The notes beneath the pieces are model-generated. The model saw only the letters and a list, made by a program, of their open reading frames with translations. It searched no databases and had not been told where the DNA came from. From contig NZ_JALKAL010000013.1 in NCBI RefSeq assembly GCF_023015765.1, positions 49,846-113,845 on the forward strand: a DNA stretch of 64,000 nucleotides, given 5' to 3'. The translations under genes and the position numbers were made by a program. Origin of the DNA: Ornithinimicrobium sp. F0845. GTDB lineage: Bacteria > Actinomycetota > Actinomycetes > Actinomycetales > Dermatophilaceae. Positions 54,178 through 62,886 of the stretch are shown here, in pieces (the first letter of the stretch is position 1; each line of letters opens with the position of its first letter).

Positions 54178-55344
54178 TCATCCGCCCCGCCCCGCCGCCC
54201 GGGGCAGGATCAGTGCGACCATCATCGCCTCCAGCACCAGCAATGGCGAACCGTTGGCGACGAGCCGTGCGCGGGCCAGCCCGATCGTGTCCAGGGCCTG
54301 GAGCAGCTGGACCGGTGTCATCACCTGGGCCAGCTCGCGCACCCCGCCCACCTCGGTGGCGTTGACGGCCTCCACCCCCGCACCCGTGCCGAGCACCAGC
54401 GCGTCACGATAGACCGAGGTCAGGTCCGTGAGTGCCGCGTCGATCGTGTCGTGCTGCTGGCGCCGGGCGAGGCGCTTCTGCCGTTCGTCGAACTCCTTCA
54501 GGTGGGATCGTATGGCGGGAGGCTGGGTGCGCGCTGAAGGGTCGGCCCCGAGCTGGCGCAGGAGAGCGGCCCGGGCCTCGTCGGCCTCCTGGCCGGAGGC
54601 CCCGGCCGACCCCTCGACCGCGGAGATGTGCAGCTCCTCGGCGGCGGCGAGCGCGGCGCCCAGCCCGGTCAGGCTGAGCGGGATCGAGGTCACCCGGTGA
54701 CGCCGGGAGCGGGCCGTCTCGTCCAGGGCCAGGCGGCGGGCGATCCCGACGTGGGACTGGGCGGCGCGCGCGGCATAGTGCGCCATCGCCGCGTCGATCC
54801 CGTCGCGCCGCTGCAGCAACCCAGCCACATCGTCGACCGGCGGCGTGCGCAGCCGCATGTGTCGGCAGCGGGAGCGGATCGTGACCAGGAGGTCCTCCAG
54901 CGACGGCGCGCAGAGCATCCACACGGTGCGCGGCGGCGGCTCCTCCAGCGACTTCAGGAGCGCGTCGGCGGCCTGGTCGTTGAGCCGGTCGGCATCCTCG
55001 ATGATGATCACCCGCCACCGGCCAACGGTGGGTCGGGACCCGGCCGCGAGGGCGAGCTCGCGGGCGCGGCCGACCCGGATGAAGGTCTCGGAGGTGGCCT
55101 CCACGATGAGGTCGGCGTGGCTCCCCGCGAGCACGGTGCGGCACGCCTGGCACTGGCCGCACCCCGGGGCGCCGGCCCCTTCGCACTGCAGGGCCGCAGC
55201 GAAGGCCCGGGCCGCCTTGGAGCGCCCCGACCCCGGTGGGCCGGTGAACAGCCAGGCGTGCGTCATGGCGGCCGGGTCGGAGGCCGTGTGCTGCAGCTGC
55301 TCGATGAGGGGCGCCTGCCCCACCAGCTCGTCGAAGACGCTCAC
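54178..55344 (-). CDS. holB: DNA polymerase III subunit delta'
   Basis: 388-residue clamp-loader subunit. AAA+ features are FDELVGQAPLIEQLQ, the P-loop GPPGSGRSKAAR (Arg where Lys is usual), a zinc module with four cysteines (GAPGCGQCQACRTVL plus the preceding LQCEG), EDADRLNDQAADALLKSLEEPP and the SRC motif in RSRCRHMRL. The delta' subunit is generally a poor ATPase, so the Arg substitution fits its stator role. It overlaps tmk by 4 bp, the usual actinobacterial pairing. Confidence 0.94.
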   Translation of the reverse strand: MSVFDELVGQAPLIEQLQHTASDPAAMTHAWLFTGPPGSGRSKAARAFAAALQCEGAGAPGCGQCQACRTVLAGSHADLIVEATSETFIRVGRARELALAAGSRPTVGRWRVIIIEDADRLNDQAADALLKSLEEPPPRTVWMLCAPSLEDLLVTIRSRCRHMRLRTPPVDDVAGLLQRRDGIDAAMAHYAARAAQSHVGIARRLALDETARSRRHRVTSIPLSLTGLGAALAAAEELHISAVEGSAGASGQEADEARAALLRQLGADPSARTQPPAIRSHLKEFDERQKRLARRQQHDTIDAALTDLTSVYRDALVLGTGAGVEAVNATEVGGVRELAQVMTPVQLLQALDTIGLARARLVANGSPLLVLEAMMVALILPRAAGRGG

Positions 55345-56054
55345 CGGGCCTCCCCCGCCACACGCTGCCCGGCCTCGGGTCCTTCGCCCCCCGCCGGGAC
55401 CAACGCTCCCAGGTCGGGGCGGCGTGAGGCGAGCTCACGGCATACTGCCCGGTGGAGCACCGCGGGGTCGCCCGCGGCATCCAGCACCAGATATCGCTCC
55501 GGCTCGCGCTCCGCCAGGAGCACGAAACCCTGCCGGACGGCCTCGTGGAAGGCGTCGTCCTCCCGCTCCAGCCGGTCGTGGACTCCCTCGCGGCGGGCGC
55601 GCCCCTGTGCGGCGGACACGTCGAGCAGCACCGTCAGGTCAGGCAGCAGGCCCTCCGTCGCCCAGAGGGAGATGTTGCGGATGTCCTCGTGGCTCAGCGC
55701 CCGCGCCTGACCCTGATAGGCGACGGAGGAGTCCAGGTAGCGGTCGGTGAGCACGACGGCTCCGCGCTCGAGCGCCGGCCTGACGACGGTCGCCACGTGG
55801 TGGGCCCGGTCGGCCGCGAAGAGCAGCGCCTCGGCCCGCGGCGCGACATGGTCGCCGTGCAGCAGGACCTGACGGATCGCGGCCCCCAGCTCGGTGCCGC
55901 CGGGCTCGCGCGTCAGCACCACCTCGTGGCCGGCGGCCTCGAGGGTGTCTCGCAGGAGCCGGGCCTGGGTCGACTTGCCCGCGCCGTCCCCACCCTCGAA
56001 CGCGACGAACAGACCGGCGTGCCCCGGCGTCGGCGGGGTTGGGGTGGTCGGCAC
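55341..56054 (-). CDS. tmk: Thymidylate kinase
   Basis: Phosphorylates dTMP to dTDP. The 237-residue protein has the P-loop FVAFEGGDGAGKSTQARLL near residue 18, TREPGGTELG, the DRY-type LTDRYLDSSVAYQGQAR and LTVLLDVSAAQGRARRE at the lid. The C-terminus is longer than usual, ending in a Gly/Glu-rich tail. It leads tmk-holB-peptidase. TAGGCT 6 nt before the GTG and the absence of a Shine-Dalgarno site suggest a leaderless mRNA. Confidence 0.96.
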   Translation of the reverse strand: MPTTPTPPTPGHAGLFVAFEGGDGAGKSTQARLLRDTLEAAGHEVVLTREPGGTELGAAIRQVLLHGDHVAPRAEALLFAADRAHHVATVVRPALERGAVVLTDRYLDSSVAYQGQARALSHEDIRNISLWATEGLLPDLTVLLDVSAAQGRARREGVHDRLEREDDAFHEAVRQGFVLLAEREPERYLVLDAAGDPAVLHRAVCRELASRRPDLGALVPAGGEGPEAGQRVAGEAR

Positions 56055-56060
56055 AGGCAG

Positions 56061-56066
56061 AGCCTA
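56061..56066 (-). promoter_or_regulatory. -10 element of tmk-holB (leaderless type)
   Basis: TAGGCT on the minus strand, 6 nt before the GTG at 56054. Confidence 0.5.
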
Positions 56067-56112
56067 GGCGACCAGGCTGACAGGAGCCTCGCGCTACCCA
56101 CAGGCTGCGAGC

Positions 56113-56610
56113 TCAGTCCTCCAGACCGCTGAGCGTGGCCTCGCCCTTGAGCGTGTCGAAGATCAGGGCGGTCTCGGCGTGCAGCACCCCGGGCCGGTTG
56201 GTGAGGTGGTCGAGCACGAAGTCGCGCAGGGCGTCGGCCGAGTCACAGGCCACGTGCACGAAGTAGTCGGTCGCCCCGCTGACGTGGAACGCCTGCAGCA
56301 CCCCCGGGAGCTTGGGCACCTCCTGGCGGAACTCCTCGAAGTGGCTGCGCCGGTGGCCACCGAACCGGACCGCGATCAGCGCCTGCACCGGGCGCCCCAC
56401 CATCGCCGGGTCGATGTCGGCGTGGATGCCGCGGACGACGCCTCGCTCGCGCAGTGATCGCACCCGCACGAGGCAGGTCGACTCCGCGACCCCGACCTCA
56501 CGGGCCAGCGTCGCGTTGGGGGTGCGGCCGTCCTTCTCCAGCAGCGCGACCAGCTGCTGGTCGACCCGGTCGAGCTGGGCCGCGGTCTCGGGATGAACCT
56601 TCTTCGCCAT
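56113..56610 (-). CDS. Lrp/AsnC family transcriptional regulator
   Basis: 165-residue feast/famine regulator. The N-terminal HTH (LDRVDQQLVALLEKDGRTPN, then LAREVGVAESTCLVRVRSLRERGVV) is followed by a RAM ligand domain (VQALIAVRFGGHRRSHFEEF, YFVHVACDSADALRDFVLD). It diverges from a PLP-dependent sulfur-amino-acid lyase gene, a layout like mdeR-mdeA of Pseudomonas putida. A 15-bp palindrome sits about 31-45 bp upstream of its start, and TAGGCT 6 nt before the ATG implies a leaderless, probably autoregulated mRNA. Confidence 0.93.
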   Translation of the reverse strand: MAKKVHPETAAQLDRVDQQLVALLEKDGRTPNATLAREVGVAESTCLVRVRSLRERGVVRGIHADIDPAMVGRPVQALIAVRFGGHRRSHFEEFRQEVPKLPGVLQAFHVSGATDYFVHVACDSADALRDFVLDHLTNRPGVLHAETALIFDTLKGEATLSGLED

Positions 56611-56616
56611 ACCCCA

Positions 56617-56622
56617 AGCCTA
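56617..56622 (-). promoter_or_regulatory. -10 element of the Lrp/AsnC gene (leaderless type)
   Basis: TAGGCT on the minus strand, 6 nt before the ATG at 56610; the same hexamer and spacing as tmk. Confidence 0.5.
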
Positions 56623-56640
56623 GTCGCAGATGAGACAGAA

Positions 56641-56655
56641 ACGACAGTATGTCGT
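56641..56655. promoter_or_regulatory. Candidate Lrp/AsnC operator
   Basis: Perfect palindrome ACGACA-GTA-TGTCGT, 15 bp, the length of Lrp-family sites. It covers the -35 region of the regulator gene and lies 146 bp before the divergent lyase start. Confidence 0.5.
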
Positions 56656-56800
56656 CACTCGCGTCGCAGGATATGAGGCACCTTGGCATGGGCGCCGCAG
56701 ATCGCCCAGAATGGTGGGCGTGTGCGGGCCAGGCCCGCGCCAGATGCCGGCACCACCGGTGGCCGACGGAGCCCACCGTGACCAGAGGAGTGACTTGCCC

Positions 56801-58030
56801 ATGTCGTTCGACACCGACGCCGTCCACGCCGCGAGGGAGGACCTCACCGCCCTGGGGGTGCATGTGCCGCCCATCGACCTGTCCACCACCTATCCGGTGG
56901 GCGACGTGGAGGCCGGCGGCACGTCATACGAGAACCTGGCGACCGGAGGGACGCCCGAGGCGGGCGACAGCCTGGTCTACCAGCGTCTGTGGAACCCGAC
57001 GGTCGCCCGGCTGGAGGACGCCCTCGCCCGGCTGGAGGGGACCCGGCAGGCGGTCGCGTTCGGCTCCGGTATGGCTGCGCTGTCCGCGACCCTGCTGGCC
57101 GCGGTCTCGGCCGGGACGCCGCACGTCGTCGCCGTCCGGCCGCTCTACGGCGGGTCGGATCACGTGCTGGCCACCGGGCTCCTGGGGACGCGGGTCACCT
57201 GGGCGGACCCGGACGGCATCGCCGCCGCCATCGAGCCCGACACCGGATTGGTGGTCGTCGAGACCCCCGCCAACCCAACACTCGACCTGGTGGACCTGGC
57301 CGCGGTGGCGCGGCAGGCCGGATCGGTCCCGGTCCTGGTCGACAACACCTTCGCCACGCCAGTGCTCCAGCGCCCGGTCGAGCACGGTGCCACCCTCGTG
57401 CTCCACTCGGCAACCAAGTTCCTGGGCGGGCACGGCGACATCATGGCCGGCCTGGTCGCGACCAACGCGGAGTGGGCGGCCCGGATCCGTGGTGTGCGGG
57501 CGCTGACCGGTGGGCTCCTGCACCCGATGGCGGCCTACCAGGTGCACCGCGGGCTGCAGACGCTGCCGACCCGCGTGCGCGCCCAGCAGGACAACGCCCA
57601 GGTCGTGGCGCACTGGCTCGACAAGCAGGACGGGGTCGTGCGGGTGCTCCACCCGAGTCTCCCTGGGTGTGACCCGCTCGGGCTGGTCGGCACCCAGATG
57701 GCCGGTTGTGGTGCCGTGCTCGCCTTCGAGGTCGGCTCGTATGCCGAGGCCGCCACCGTCGCCCAGACCTGCCGCCTGATCACCCACGCGGTGTCCCTGG
57801 GCGGGGTCGACAGCCTGATCCAGCACCCCGCCTCGCTGACCCACCGGCCGGTCACGCCGGAGGCCCGGCCGGCGGCAGGAGTGCTGCGGTTGTCCGTCGG
57901 CCTGGAGGACGTCGGTGACGTCATCGGCGACCTGCGACGGGCACTGACGGTCGCCCGCGAGCGCCACAGTCCGACCGTTGTGCCGGACCGCGCGGAGAGT
58001 GCGGACCGCGAGCACGTCTACCAGATCTGA
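56801..58030 (+). CDS. PLP-dependent Cys/Met-metabolism enzyme (methionine gamma-lyase / cystathionine gamma-synthase family)
   Basis: 409-residue fold-type I PLP enzyme. Visible motifs are VYQRLWNPTVARLE (phosphate-binding Tyr/Arg), AFGSGMAALSATLLA, VVVETPANPTLDLVDL, LVDNTFATPVLQRP and the Schiff-base lysine in LVLHSATKFLGGHGDIMAG. The C-terminal HAVSLGGVDSLIQHPASLTH is typical. Gamma-elimination versus gamma-replacement cannot be decided. The methionine-lyase cysteine position (YGCT) reads YGGS here. The divergent Lrp-type regulator favours a catabolic lyase. GGAG 10 nt before the ATG at 56801 sets the start; the open frame extends upstream. Confidence 0.9.
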   Translation: MSFDTDAVHAAREDLTALGVHVPPIDLSTTYPVGDVEAGGTSYENLATGGTPEAGDSLVYQRLWNPTVARLEDALARLEGTRQAVAFGSGMAALSATLLAAVSAGTPHVVAVRPLYGGSDHVLATGLLGTRVTWADPDGIAAAIEPDTGLVVVETPANPTLDLVDLAAVARQAGSVPVLVDNTFATPVLQRPVEHGATLVLHSATKFLGGHGDIMAGLVATNAEWAARIRGVRALTGGLLHPMAAYQVHRGLQTLPTRVRAQQDNAQVVAHWLDKQDGVVRVLHPSLPGCDPLGLVGTQMAGCGAVLAFEVGSYAEAATVAQTCRLITHAVSLGGVDSLIQHPASLTHRPVTPEARPAAGVLRLSVGLEDVGDVIGDLRRALTVARERHSPTVVPDRAESADREHVYQI

Positions 58031-58085
58031 GCCGCCGCGTCCGTAGGAGGCATGTCTTGCTGCAGGACACGCCCTCTGCAGGGCT

Positions 58086-58131
58086 GGTCAGCTGGAGGGC
58101 GGTCAGCTGGAGGGTGGGTCAGCTCGAGGTC
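58086..58131. repeat. Tandem 15-16-bp repeats ending in the topA stop
   Basis: GGTCAGCTGGAGGG-type units start at 58086, 58101 and 58117. The last carries one mismatch and contains the topA stop codon. They lie between the convergent lyase and topA genes. Confidence 0.75.
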
Positions 58132-60890
58132 TTCTTGGCCGCGCTCTTGCGGGCCGTCGTCTTCTTGGCCGCGGTCTTGCGGGTCGTGGTCTTCTTGGCG
58201 GCCCGCTTGCGTGTGGTCGGCCCCTTGGCCCGCTTGTCGGCGAGCAGCTCGAAACCGCGCTCGGCGGTGATCGTGGCGGGATCGTCGTCCTTGCGCAGCG
58301 TCGCGTTGGTCTCACCGTCGGTGACGTAGGGACCGAAGCGACCCTCCTTGACGACCACCGGCTTGCCGCTCACCGGGTCCGCGCCCAGCTCCTTCAGCGG
58401 CGGCGCCGCGGCCGCCCGACCACGCTGCTTGGGCTGGGCATAGATCGCCAGCGCCTCCTCCAGCGTGATGTCGAACAGCTGGGACTCGGTCGCCAGGGAG
58501 CGTGAGTCCGTGCCCTTCTTCAGGTAGGGCCCGTACCGGCCGTTCTGCGCGGTGATCTCCTCGCCGCTCTCCGGGTCGGCACCGACGACCCGCGGCAGGC
58601 TCAACAGGCGCAGCGCCGTCTCCAGGTCGATCGAGGCCAGGTCCATGTCCTTGAAGAGGCTGGCCGTGCGCGGCTTGACCTTGGCCTTCTTGGCGGTCTT
58701 CTTCGCCGGTGTGGTCGGGGTGGGCGAGCCGTCCCCCGGCGTGGCGGCGGACGCCGCCCCGGGCTCCGGGTCCTCCGGGAGCACCTCGGTGACGTAGGGC
58801 CCGTAGCGCCCGGCCTTGGCGACGATGTCGCGTCCGGTCGCGGGGTCCTGCCCCAGCACCCGGCCGTCGTCGGCGGCTGCCTCCAGCAGCTCGCGGCCCT
58901 TCTCGGGGGTCATCTCGTCGGGTGCCACGTCGTCGGAGATCGTGGCGCGGCGGGGCGTCCCCTCGGTGCTCGTCGTGTCCTCGACGTAGGGGCCGTAGCG
59001 ACCGACCCGCACGACGATGCCGTCACCGATCTCGATCGTGGAGACCCCGCGGGCGTCGATCTCCCCGAGGTCGTCGACCAGGTCGCGCAGACCCTCGATG
59101 CTGGTGGCCTCGTCGCCGAAGTAGAACCGCTTCAGCCAGGCGACCCGGTGCTCGTCGCCGGCCTCGATCCGGTCCAGCCCCTCCTCCATCGACGCGGTGA
59201 AGTCGTAGTCCACGAGCCGCTCGAAGTGCTCCTCGAGCAGGCGCGTCACGGCGAAGGCCAGCCACGTGGGGATGAGGGCCGATCCCCGGGTGCGGACGTA
59301 GCCGCGGTCCTGGATGGTGCCGACGGTGGAGGCGTAGGTCGAGGGTCGACCGATGCCCTTCTCCTCCAGCGCCTTCACCAGGGTTGCCTCGGTGTAGCGG
59401 GCCGGCGGCGAGGTCTGGTGGCCCTGCGCCTCCGTGTCGAGGACCTCGAGCGCCACGCCCTCGGACAGGCGGGGCAGTCGCCGCTCCTGCTCCTCGGTGG
59501 GACGAGCGTGCCGGTCCTCGTCGCGACCCTCCTCATAGGCCGCCAGGAAGCCGCGGAAGGTGATGACCGTCCCCGAGGCGCTGAACTCGGCCTCGGAGGC
59601 CCCGTGCCCTTCGGGCAGCGACGCAGCCAGCTTGACGCTCGCGGTCGAGCCCTTGGCGTCGGCCATCTGGGAGGCGACGGTGCGCTTCCAGATCAGCTCG
59701 TAGAGGGCGAACTCCTGCCCGCGCAGCTCACCGGCCACCTGGGCCGGGGTGCGGAAGGAGTCGCCGGCCGGGCGGATCGCCTCGTGCGCCTCCTGGGCGT
59801 TCTTGCTCTTCTTGCCGTAGAAGCGGGGAGCGTCGGGGACGAACTCGGCGCCGTAGAGGTCGCGGGCCTGGGCCCGGGCCGCGCTGATCGCCGACTGCGA
59901 CAGGGTCGTGGAGTCTGTGCGCATGTAGGTGATGTAGCCGTTCTCGTAGAGCCGCTGCGCGGTCCGCATCGTCGACTGTGCGTTCAGGCGCAGCTTGCGG
60001 CTGGCCTCCTGCTGCAGCGTGGACGTGGTGAACGGAGCGGACGGGCGCCGGGTGTAGGGCTTCTCGGAGACCTCACGGACGACGACCCGCGCCTCCCGGG
60101 TCGCCTCGGCGATGCCCGTGGCCAGGGCTGCGTCCAGGTGGGCGAGCCCCTGGCTCTTCAACACCCCGCGGTCGTCGAAGTCCCGGCCGGTGGCGACCCG
60201 CTTGCCGTCCACGCCGGTCAGGCGAGCCAGGAAACCTTGTCCGCCACCCTCGGGGGCGAACTCGCCCTCGACGTCCCAGTAGGAGGCGGAGCGGAACGCC
60301 ATCCGCTCCCGCTCGCGCTCGACGACCATCCGCGTCGCGACGGACTGCACCCGCCCGGCCGACAGTCCCTGCCGCACCTTGCGCCAGAGCACGGGCGACA
60401 CCTCGTAGCCGTAGAGCCGGTCGAGGACGCGGCGGGTCTCCTGGGCGTCCACCCGGTCCATGTTGAGGTCGCGGGTCTCGTTGACGGCTCGCTGGATCGC
60501 CTCGCGGGTGATCTCGTGGAAGACCATGCGCTTGACCGGGACCTTGGGCTTGAGCACCTCGAGCAGGTGCCACGCGATGGCCTCGCCCTCGCGGTCCTCA
60601 TCGGTGGCGAGGTACAGCTCGTCGGCCTCCTTGAGGTGCCGCTTGAGCTCGGCGACCTTCTTCTTCTTGTCCGCGTCGACCACGTAGTAGGGGTCGAAGT
60701 CGTCCTCGACGTTGATCGCGAACTTGCCGAACGGCCCCTTCTTCATCTCGGCGGGGAGCTCGGAGGGGTTGGGCAGGTCGCGGATGTGCCCGATGCTCGC
60801 GTCGACGGTGTAGTCCGGCCCGAGGTACTCCCCGATGCTCTTGACCTTGCCCGGCGACTCGACGATCACAAGCTTGCGCCCACCAGCCAC
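58119..60890 (-). CDS. topA: DNA topoisomerase I
   Basis: 923-residue type IA topoisomerase. The TOPRIM domain begins KLVIVESPGKVKSIGEYLG and includes the acidic triad region LYLATDEDREGEAIAWHLLE. LSAGRVQSVATRMVVERE and the active-site tyrosine in GYITYMRTDSTTLS follow. The C-terminus has actinobacterial repeats (GRYGPYVTEV, NGRYGPYLKKG, EGRFGPYVTDG) instead of zinc fingers, then a Lys/Ala/Thr tail. The GTG at 60890 was chosen because it starts the conserved VAGGRKLVIVESP and has AAGG 6 nt upstream. Confidence 0.97.
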   Translation of the reverse strand: MAGGRKLVIVESPGKVKSIGEYLGPDYTVDASIGHIRDLPNPSELPAEMKKGPFGKFAINVEDDFDPYYVVDADKKKKVAELKRHLKEADELYLATDEDREGEAIAWHLLEVLKPKVPVKRMVFHEITREAIQRAVNETRDLNMDRVDAQETRRVLDRLYGYEVSPVLWRKVRQGLSAGRVQSVATRMVVERERERMAFRSASYWDVEGEFAPEGGGQGFLARLTGVDGKRVATGRDFDDRGVLKSQGLAHLDAALATGIAEATREARVVVREVSEKPYTRRPSAPFTTSTLQQEASRKLRLNAQSTMRTAQRLYENGYITYMRTDSTTLSQSAISAARAQARDLYGAEFVPDAPRFYGKKSKNAQEAHEAIRPAGDSFRTPAQVAGELRGQEFALYELIWKRTVASQMADAKGSTASVKLAASLPEGHGASEAEFSASGTVITFRGFLAAYEEGRDEDRHARPTEEQERRLPRLSEGVALEVLDTEAQGHQTSPPARYTEATLVKALEEKGIGRPSTYASTVGTIQDRGYVRTRGSALIPTWLAFAVTRLLEEHFERLVDYDFTASMEEGLDRIEAGDEHRVAWLKRFYFGDEATSIEGLRDLVDDLGEIDARGVSTIEIGDGIVVRVGRYGPYVEDTTSTEGTPRRATISDDVAPDEMTPEKGRELLEAAADDGRVLGQDPATGRDIVAKAGRYGPYVTEVLPEDPEPGAASAATPGDGSPTPTTPAKKTAKKAKVKPRTASLFKDMDLASIDLETALRLLSLPRVVGADPESGEEITAQNGRYGPYLKKGTDSRSLATESQLFDITLEEALAIYAQPKQRGRAAAAPPLKELGADPVSGKPVVVKEGRFGPYVTDGETNATLRKDDDPATITAERGFELLADKRAKGPTTRKRAAKKTTTRKTAAKKTTARKSAAKKTSS

Positions 60891-60997
60891 GACACACCTT
60901 CTCACTGCACCCGTGTGCCGCGGATTCGTCGCGACTCGGACACGGGGACTCGGCCGTCACGGTAGCCCATCGCGCCGCAGGAGCCGCTCCCCAGGGG

Positions 60998-61900
60998 CTA
61001 GCGGGCGTCCGGTGCGTCCAGCACCTGCCGGATCGTGTGCTCGGCGATGGCGGTGAACTCGGCACTGTCGGCCGACAGCCGCAGTGAGTTGACGGCATAC
61101 ATCACCGCCCACCCGCGGGCTCGCTGCCAGAGCGCCTCGTCCCGGCCGGCGAGCTGCGCATACCGCACCACGAAGGAGGCGCGTCCCTCCCAGTCGAAGG
61201 TCTGCCAGGCCGTCGCCAGGTCGGAGGCGGGGTCTCCCCCGGTCAGGTCACCGAAGTCGATGACCGCGGCCAGGTTCCCCCTGTGCACCACCATGTTGAG
61301 CGGGTGCGGGTCACCGTGCACCCAGCAGGGCGGTCCGCCGTGGACCGGCGCCGCCAGCGCGGCCTCCCACACGCGGAGCAGCTCGGGGGTGCGCGGATGC
61401 CCGACCGCAGCCAGTCGTTCCCGGAAGACCGCGTCGCGGGCCGCCAGCGGCACCCCGCGGAGCGGGTTGCGGGGAGCATTCTCAGGGGCGGGTTGGTGCA
61501 ACTGCGCGGCGAACTGTGCCAGGGGCCCTGCCCATCGGCCGCGGGCGGCGACCGGGCTGTAGGCCGCGGGTCGCCCCTCGATCCAGCGGGTGATCGACCA
61601 GGACCACGGAAAGTATGCCGTGGGCCGGCCGTGCCGGACCGGCACCGGCACCGGGAGGTCCACGAGCCGGTCGATCGCCGGCAGCCAGCGGTGCTCGTGG
61701 GCGACGAGGTCGGCGGCGAGCTGACGTCGTGGGACGCGCACCAGGAAGTGCTGCCCCAGCCGGAACATGGCGTTGTCCCAGCCTTCTGCGAGCGGGCTGA
61801 GTGGCCGGTCGGCGAGGTCTGGGTGCTGGTCTCGCAGCAGCCGCCGCACCAGGTCCAGGGAGAGGTCCACCTCGGCGGCGGGTCCGGAGATCGGGGGCAC
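60998..61900 (-). CDS. Aminoglycoside-phosphotransferase-fold (APH) kinase-like protein
   Basis: 300-residue phosphotransferase of unknown substrate. The kinase-like landmarks are the N-terminal AEGWDNAMFRLGQHFLVRVPRR (nucleotide lysine replaced or shifted), the catalytic loop CWVHGDPHPLNMVVHRG and the DFG-like VIDFGDLTGGDPASDLA. Relatives act on choline, macrolides, homoserine or sugars, so drug resistance should not be assumed. The gene stands alone upstream of topA. TAGCGT 6 nt before the GTG suggests leaderless expression. Confidence 0.9.
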   Translation of the reverse strand: MPPISGPAAEVDLSLDLVRRLLRDQHPDLADRPLSPLAEGWDNAMFRLGQHFLVRVPRRQLAADLVAHEHRWLPAIDRLVDLPVPVPVRHGRPTAYFPWSWSITRWIEGRPAAYSPVAARGRWAGPLAQFAAQLHQPAPENAPRNPLRGVPLAARDAVFRERLAAVGHPRTPELLRVWEAALAAPVHGGPPCWVHGDPHPLNMVVHRGNLAAVIDFGDLTGGDPASDLATAWQTFDWEGRASFVVRYAQLAGRDEALWQRARGWAVMYAVNSLRLSADSAEFTAIAEHTIRQVLDAPDAR

Positions 61901-61906
61901 GCGCCC

Positions 61907-61912
61907 ACGCTA
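61907..61912 (-). promoter_or_regulatory. -10 element of the APH-fold gene (leaderless type)
   Basis: TAGCGT on the minus strand, 6 nt before the GTG at 61900. Confidence 0.5.
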
Positions 61913-61978
61913 ACCGGCCAGCCCACGTGCCGCCCGGAGCGAGGGCGCTCGACGCGACAGCCGCGTCATCTCGCGGGC

Positions 61979-62034
61979 GCGGGTCGGGTGGAGCGGGTCG
62001 GGTGGCGCGGGTCGGATGGCGCGGGTCCGGTGGC
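61979..62034. repeat. Four tandem 14-bp repeats
   Basis: Units of GCGGGTCGGGTGGC at 61979, 61993, 62007 and 62021, each with at most one or two changes, in the 235-bp gap between the APH-fold and doxX genes. Confidence 0.85.
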
Positions 62035-62102
62035 CGAAGTCCTGTGGCACGGATCACAGCCTGGCGCGGAAGAAAGATGCCGCTCCATACGCTTGTCCTT
62101 TT

Positions 62103-62114
62103 AGTTGAACAATC
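62103..62114. promoter_or_regulatory. Possible operator upstream of doxX
   Basis: TTGA-ACAA-TCAA, a 4-bp-arm palindrome in the only AT-rich stretch of this gap, 20-30 bp before the doxX start. It resembles MarR-type sites, but no MarR gene is near. Confidence 0.25.
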
Positions 62115-62135
62115 AATCATCTCGGAGGTCCCCTC

Positions 62136-62546
62136 ATGGACGTCATCGTCCTCATCGCCCGCATCCTGTTCGTCGCCATCTTCCTCGCCTCAGGCATCGG
62201 CCACCTGAAGGCCACCGAGGCCATGGCCGGCTACGCCCAGTACAAGAAAGTGCCCGCCCCCAAGCTCAGCGTCATCGTGTCCGGCGTGCTGATGGTCGTC
62301 GGTGCCCTGTCCGTGCTCCTTGGCGCCTGGGGCGACCTGGGCTCGCTCCTGCTGCTCGTTGCCATCCTGCCGATCCCCTTCCTGATGCACCGCTACTGGG
62401 CCGAGGATGGCGAGGCCCGGGCCAACGAGCAGGTCCAGTTCAACAAGACCGTCTCCCTGGTCGGCGGGGCGCTCGCTCTGTTCGCCCTGTTTGTGATGGT
62501 GCCCGAGCTCGGTTTGACCGTGACCGACCCGCTGTTCACGGTCTGA
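62136..62546 (+). CDS. DoxX family membrane protein
   Basis: 136-residue protein with four predicted transmembrane helices, starting MDVIVLIARILFVAIFLASG and HLKATEAMAGYAQYKKVPAP, the DoxX/SURF4-like signature. In mycobacteria a DoxX protein forms a membrane oxidoreductase complex with superoxide dismutase and SseA, but no such partner is here. GGAGG precedes the ATG by about 8 nt. It stands alone between the APH-fold gene and the DUF222-type gene. Confidence 0.9.
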   Translation: MDVIVLIARILFVAIFLASGIGHLKATEAMAGYAQYKKVPAPKLSVIVSGVLMVVGALSVLLGAWGDLGSLLLLVAILPIPFLMHRYWAEDGEARANEQVQFNKTVSLVGGALALFALFVMVPELGLTVTDPLFTV

Positions 62547-62786
62547 ACTCCCTCGCGCTGACCTGATCGCGCGACGCGAACCCTGATCGCCCTCGCGCAC
62601 GCTCCAGCCGCGGCCCCGACCATTCTTGGTCGGGGTCGCTGCCGTGTCCGGCGGGCGACCCCCGGCCCCGCCGGGCACCGGCATCCACAGGTATGTCGTG
62701 GGGTTGCCGGGCTGTGTCGGTGGTCGCTGGCAGGGTCGTGTCCACAGAGGATGGCGTGTCACCCAGCGACTGTCGCACATCAGTGC

Positions 62787-62792
62787 TAATAT
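62787..62792 (+). promoter_or_regulatory. Candidate -10 element of the DUF222-type locus
   Basis: TAATAT in an AT-richer spot about 95 bp upstream of the GTG at 62887; no convincing -35. Confidence 0.35.
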
Positions 62793-62886
62793 CGGGTGAG
62801 AAGGCCAGGACCGGGCGACGCGGAGGGATCGCGACGCAGCAGGGCACGACGACACAGGGCACGACGAGGCAGGGGAGGTGAGTTGG

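Noticed and set aside
54178..55344. Loss of function of delta' because the P-loop has Arg instead of Lys
   Set aside because: Delta' acts as a stator and is often inactive in ATP binding, so the change does not imply a defective gene.
60998..61900. Antibiotic-resistance aminoglycoside phosphotransferase
   Set aside because: Only the general kinase fold is visible; the family covers many metabolic kinases and no resistance-specific motif or mobile context is present.
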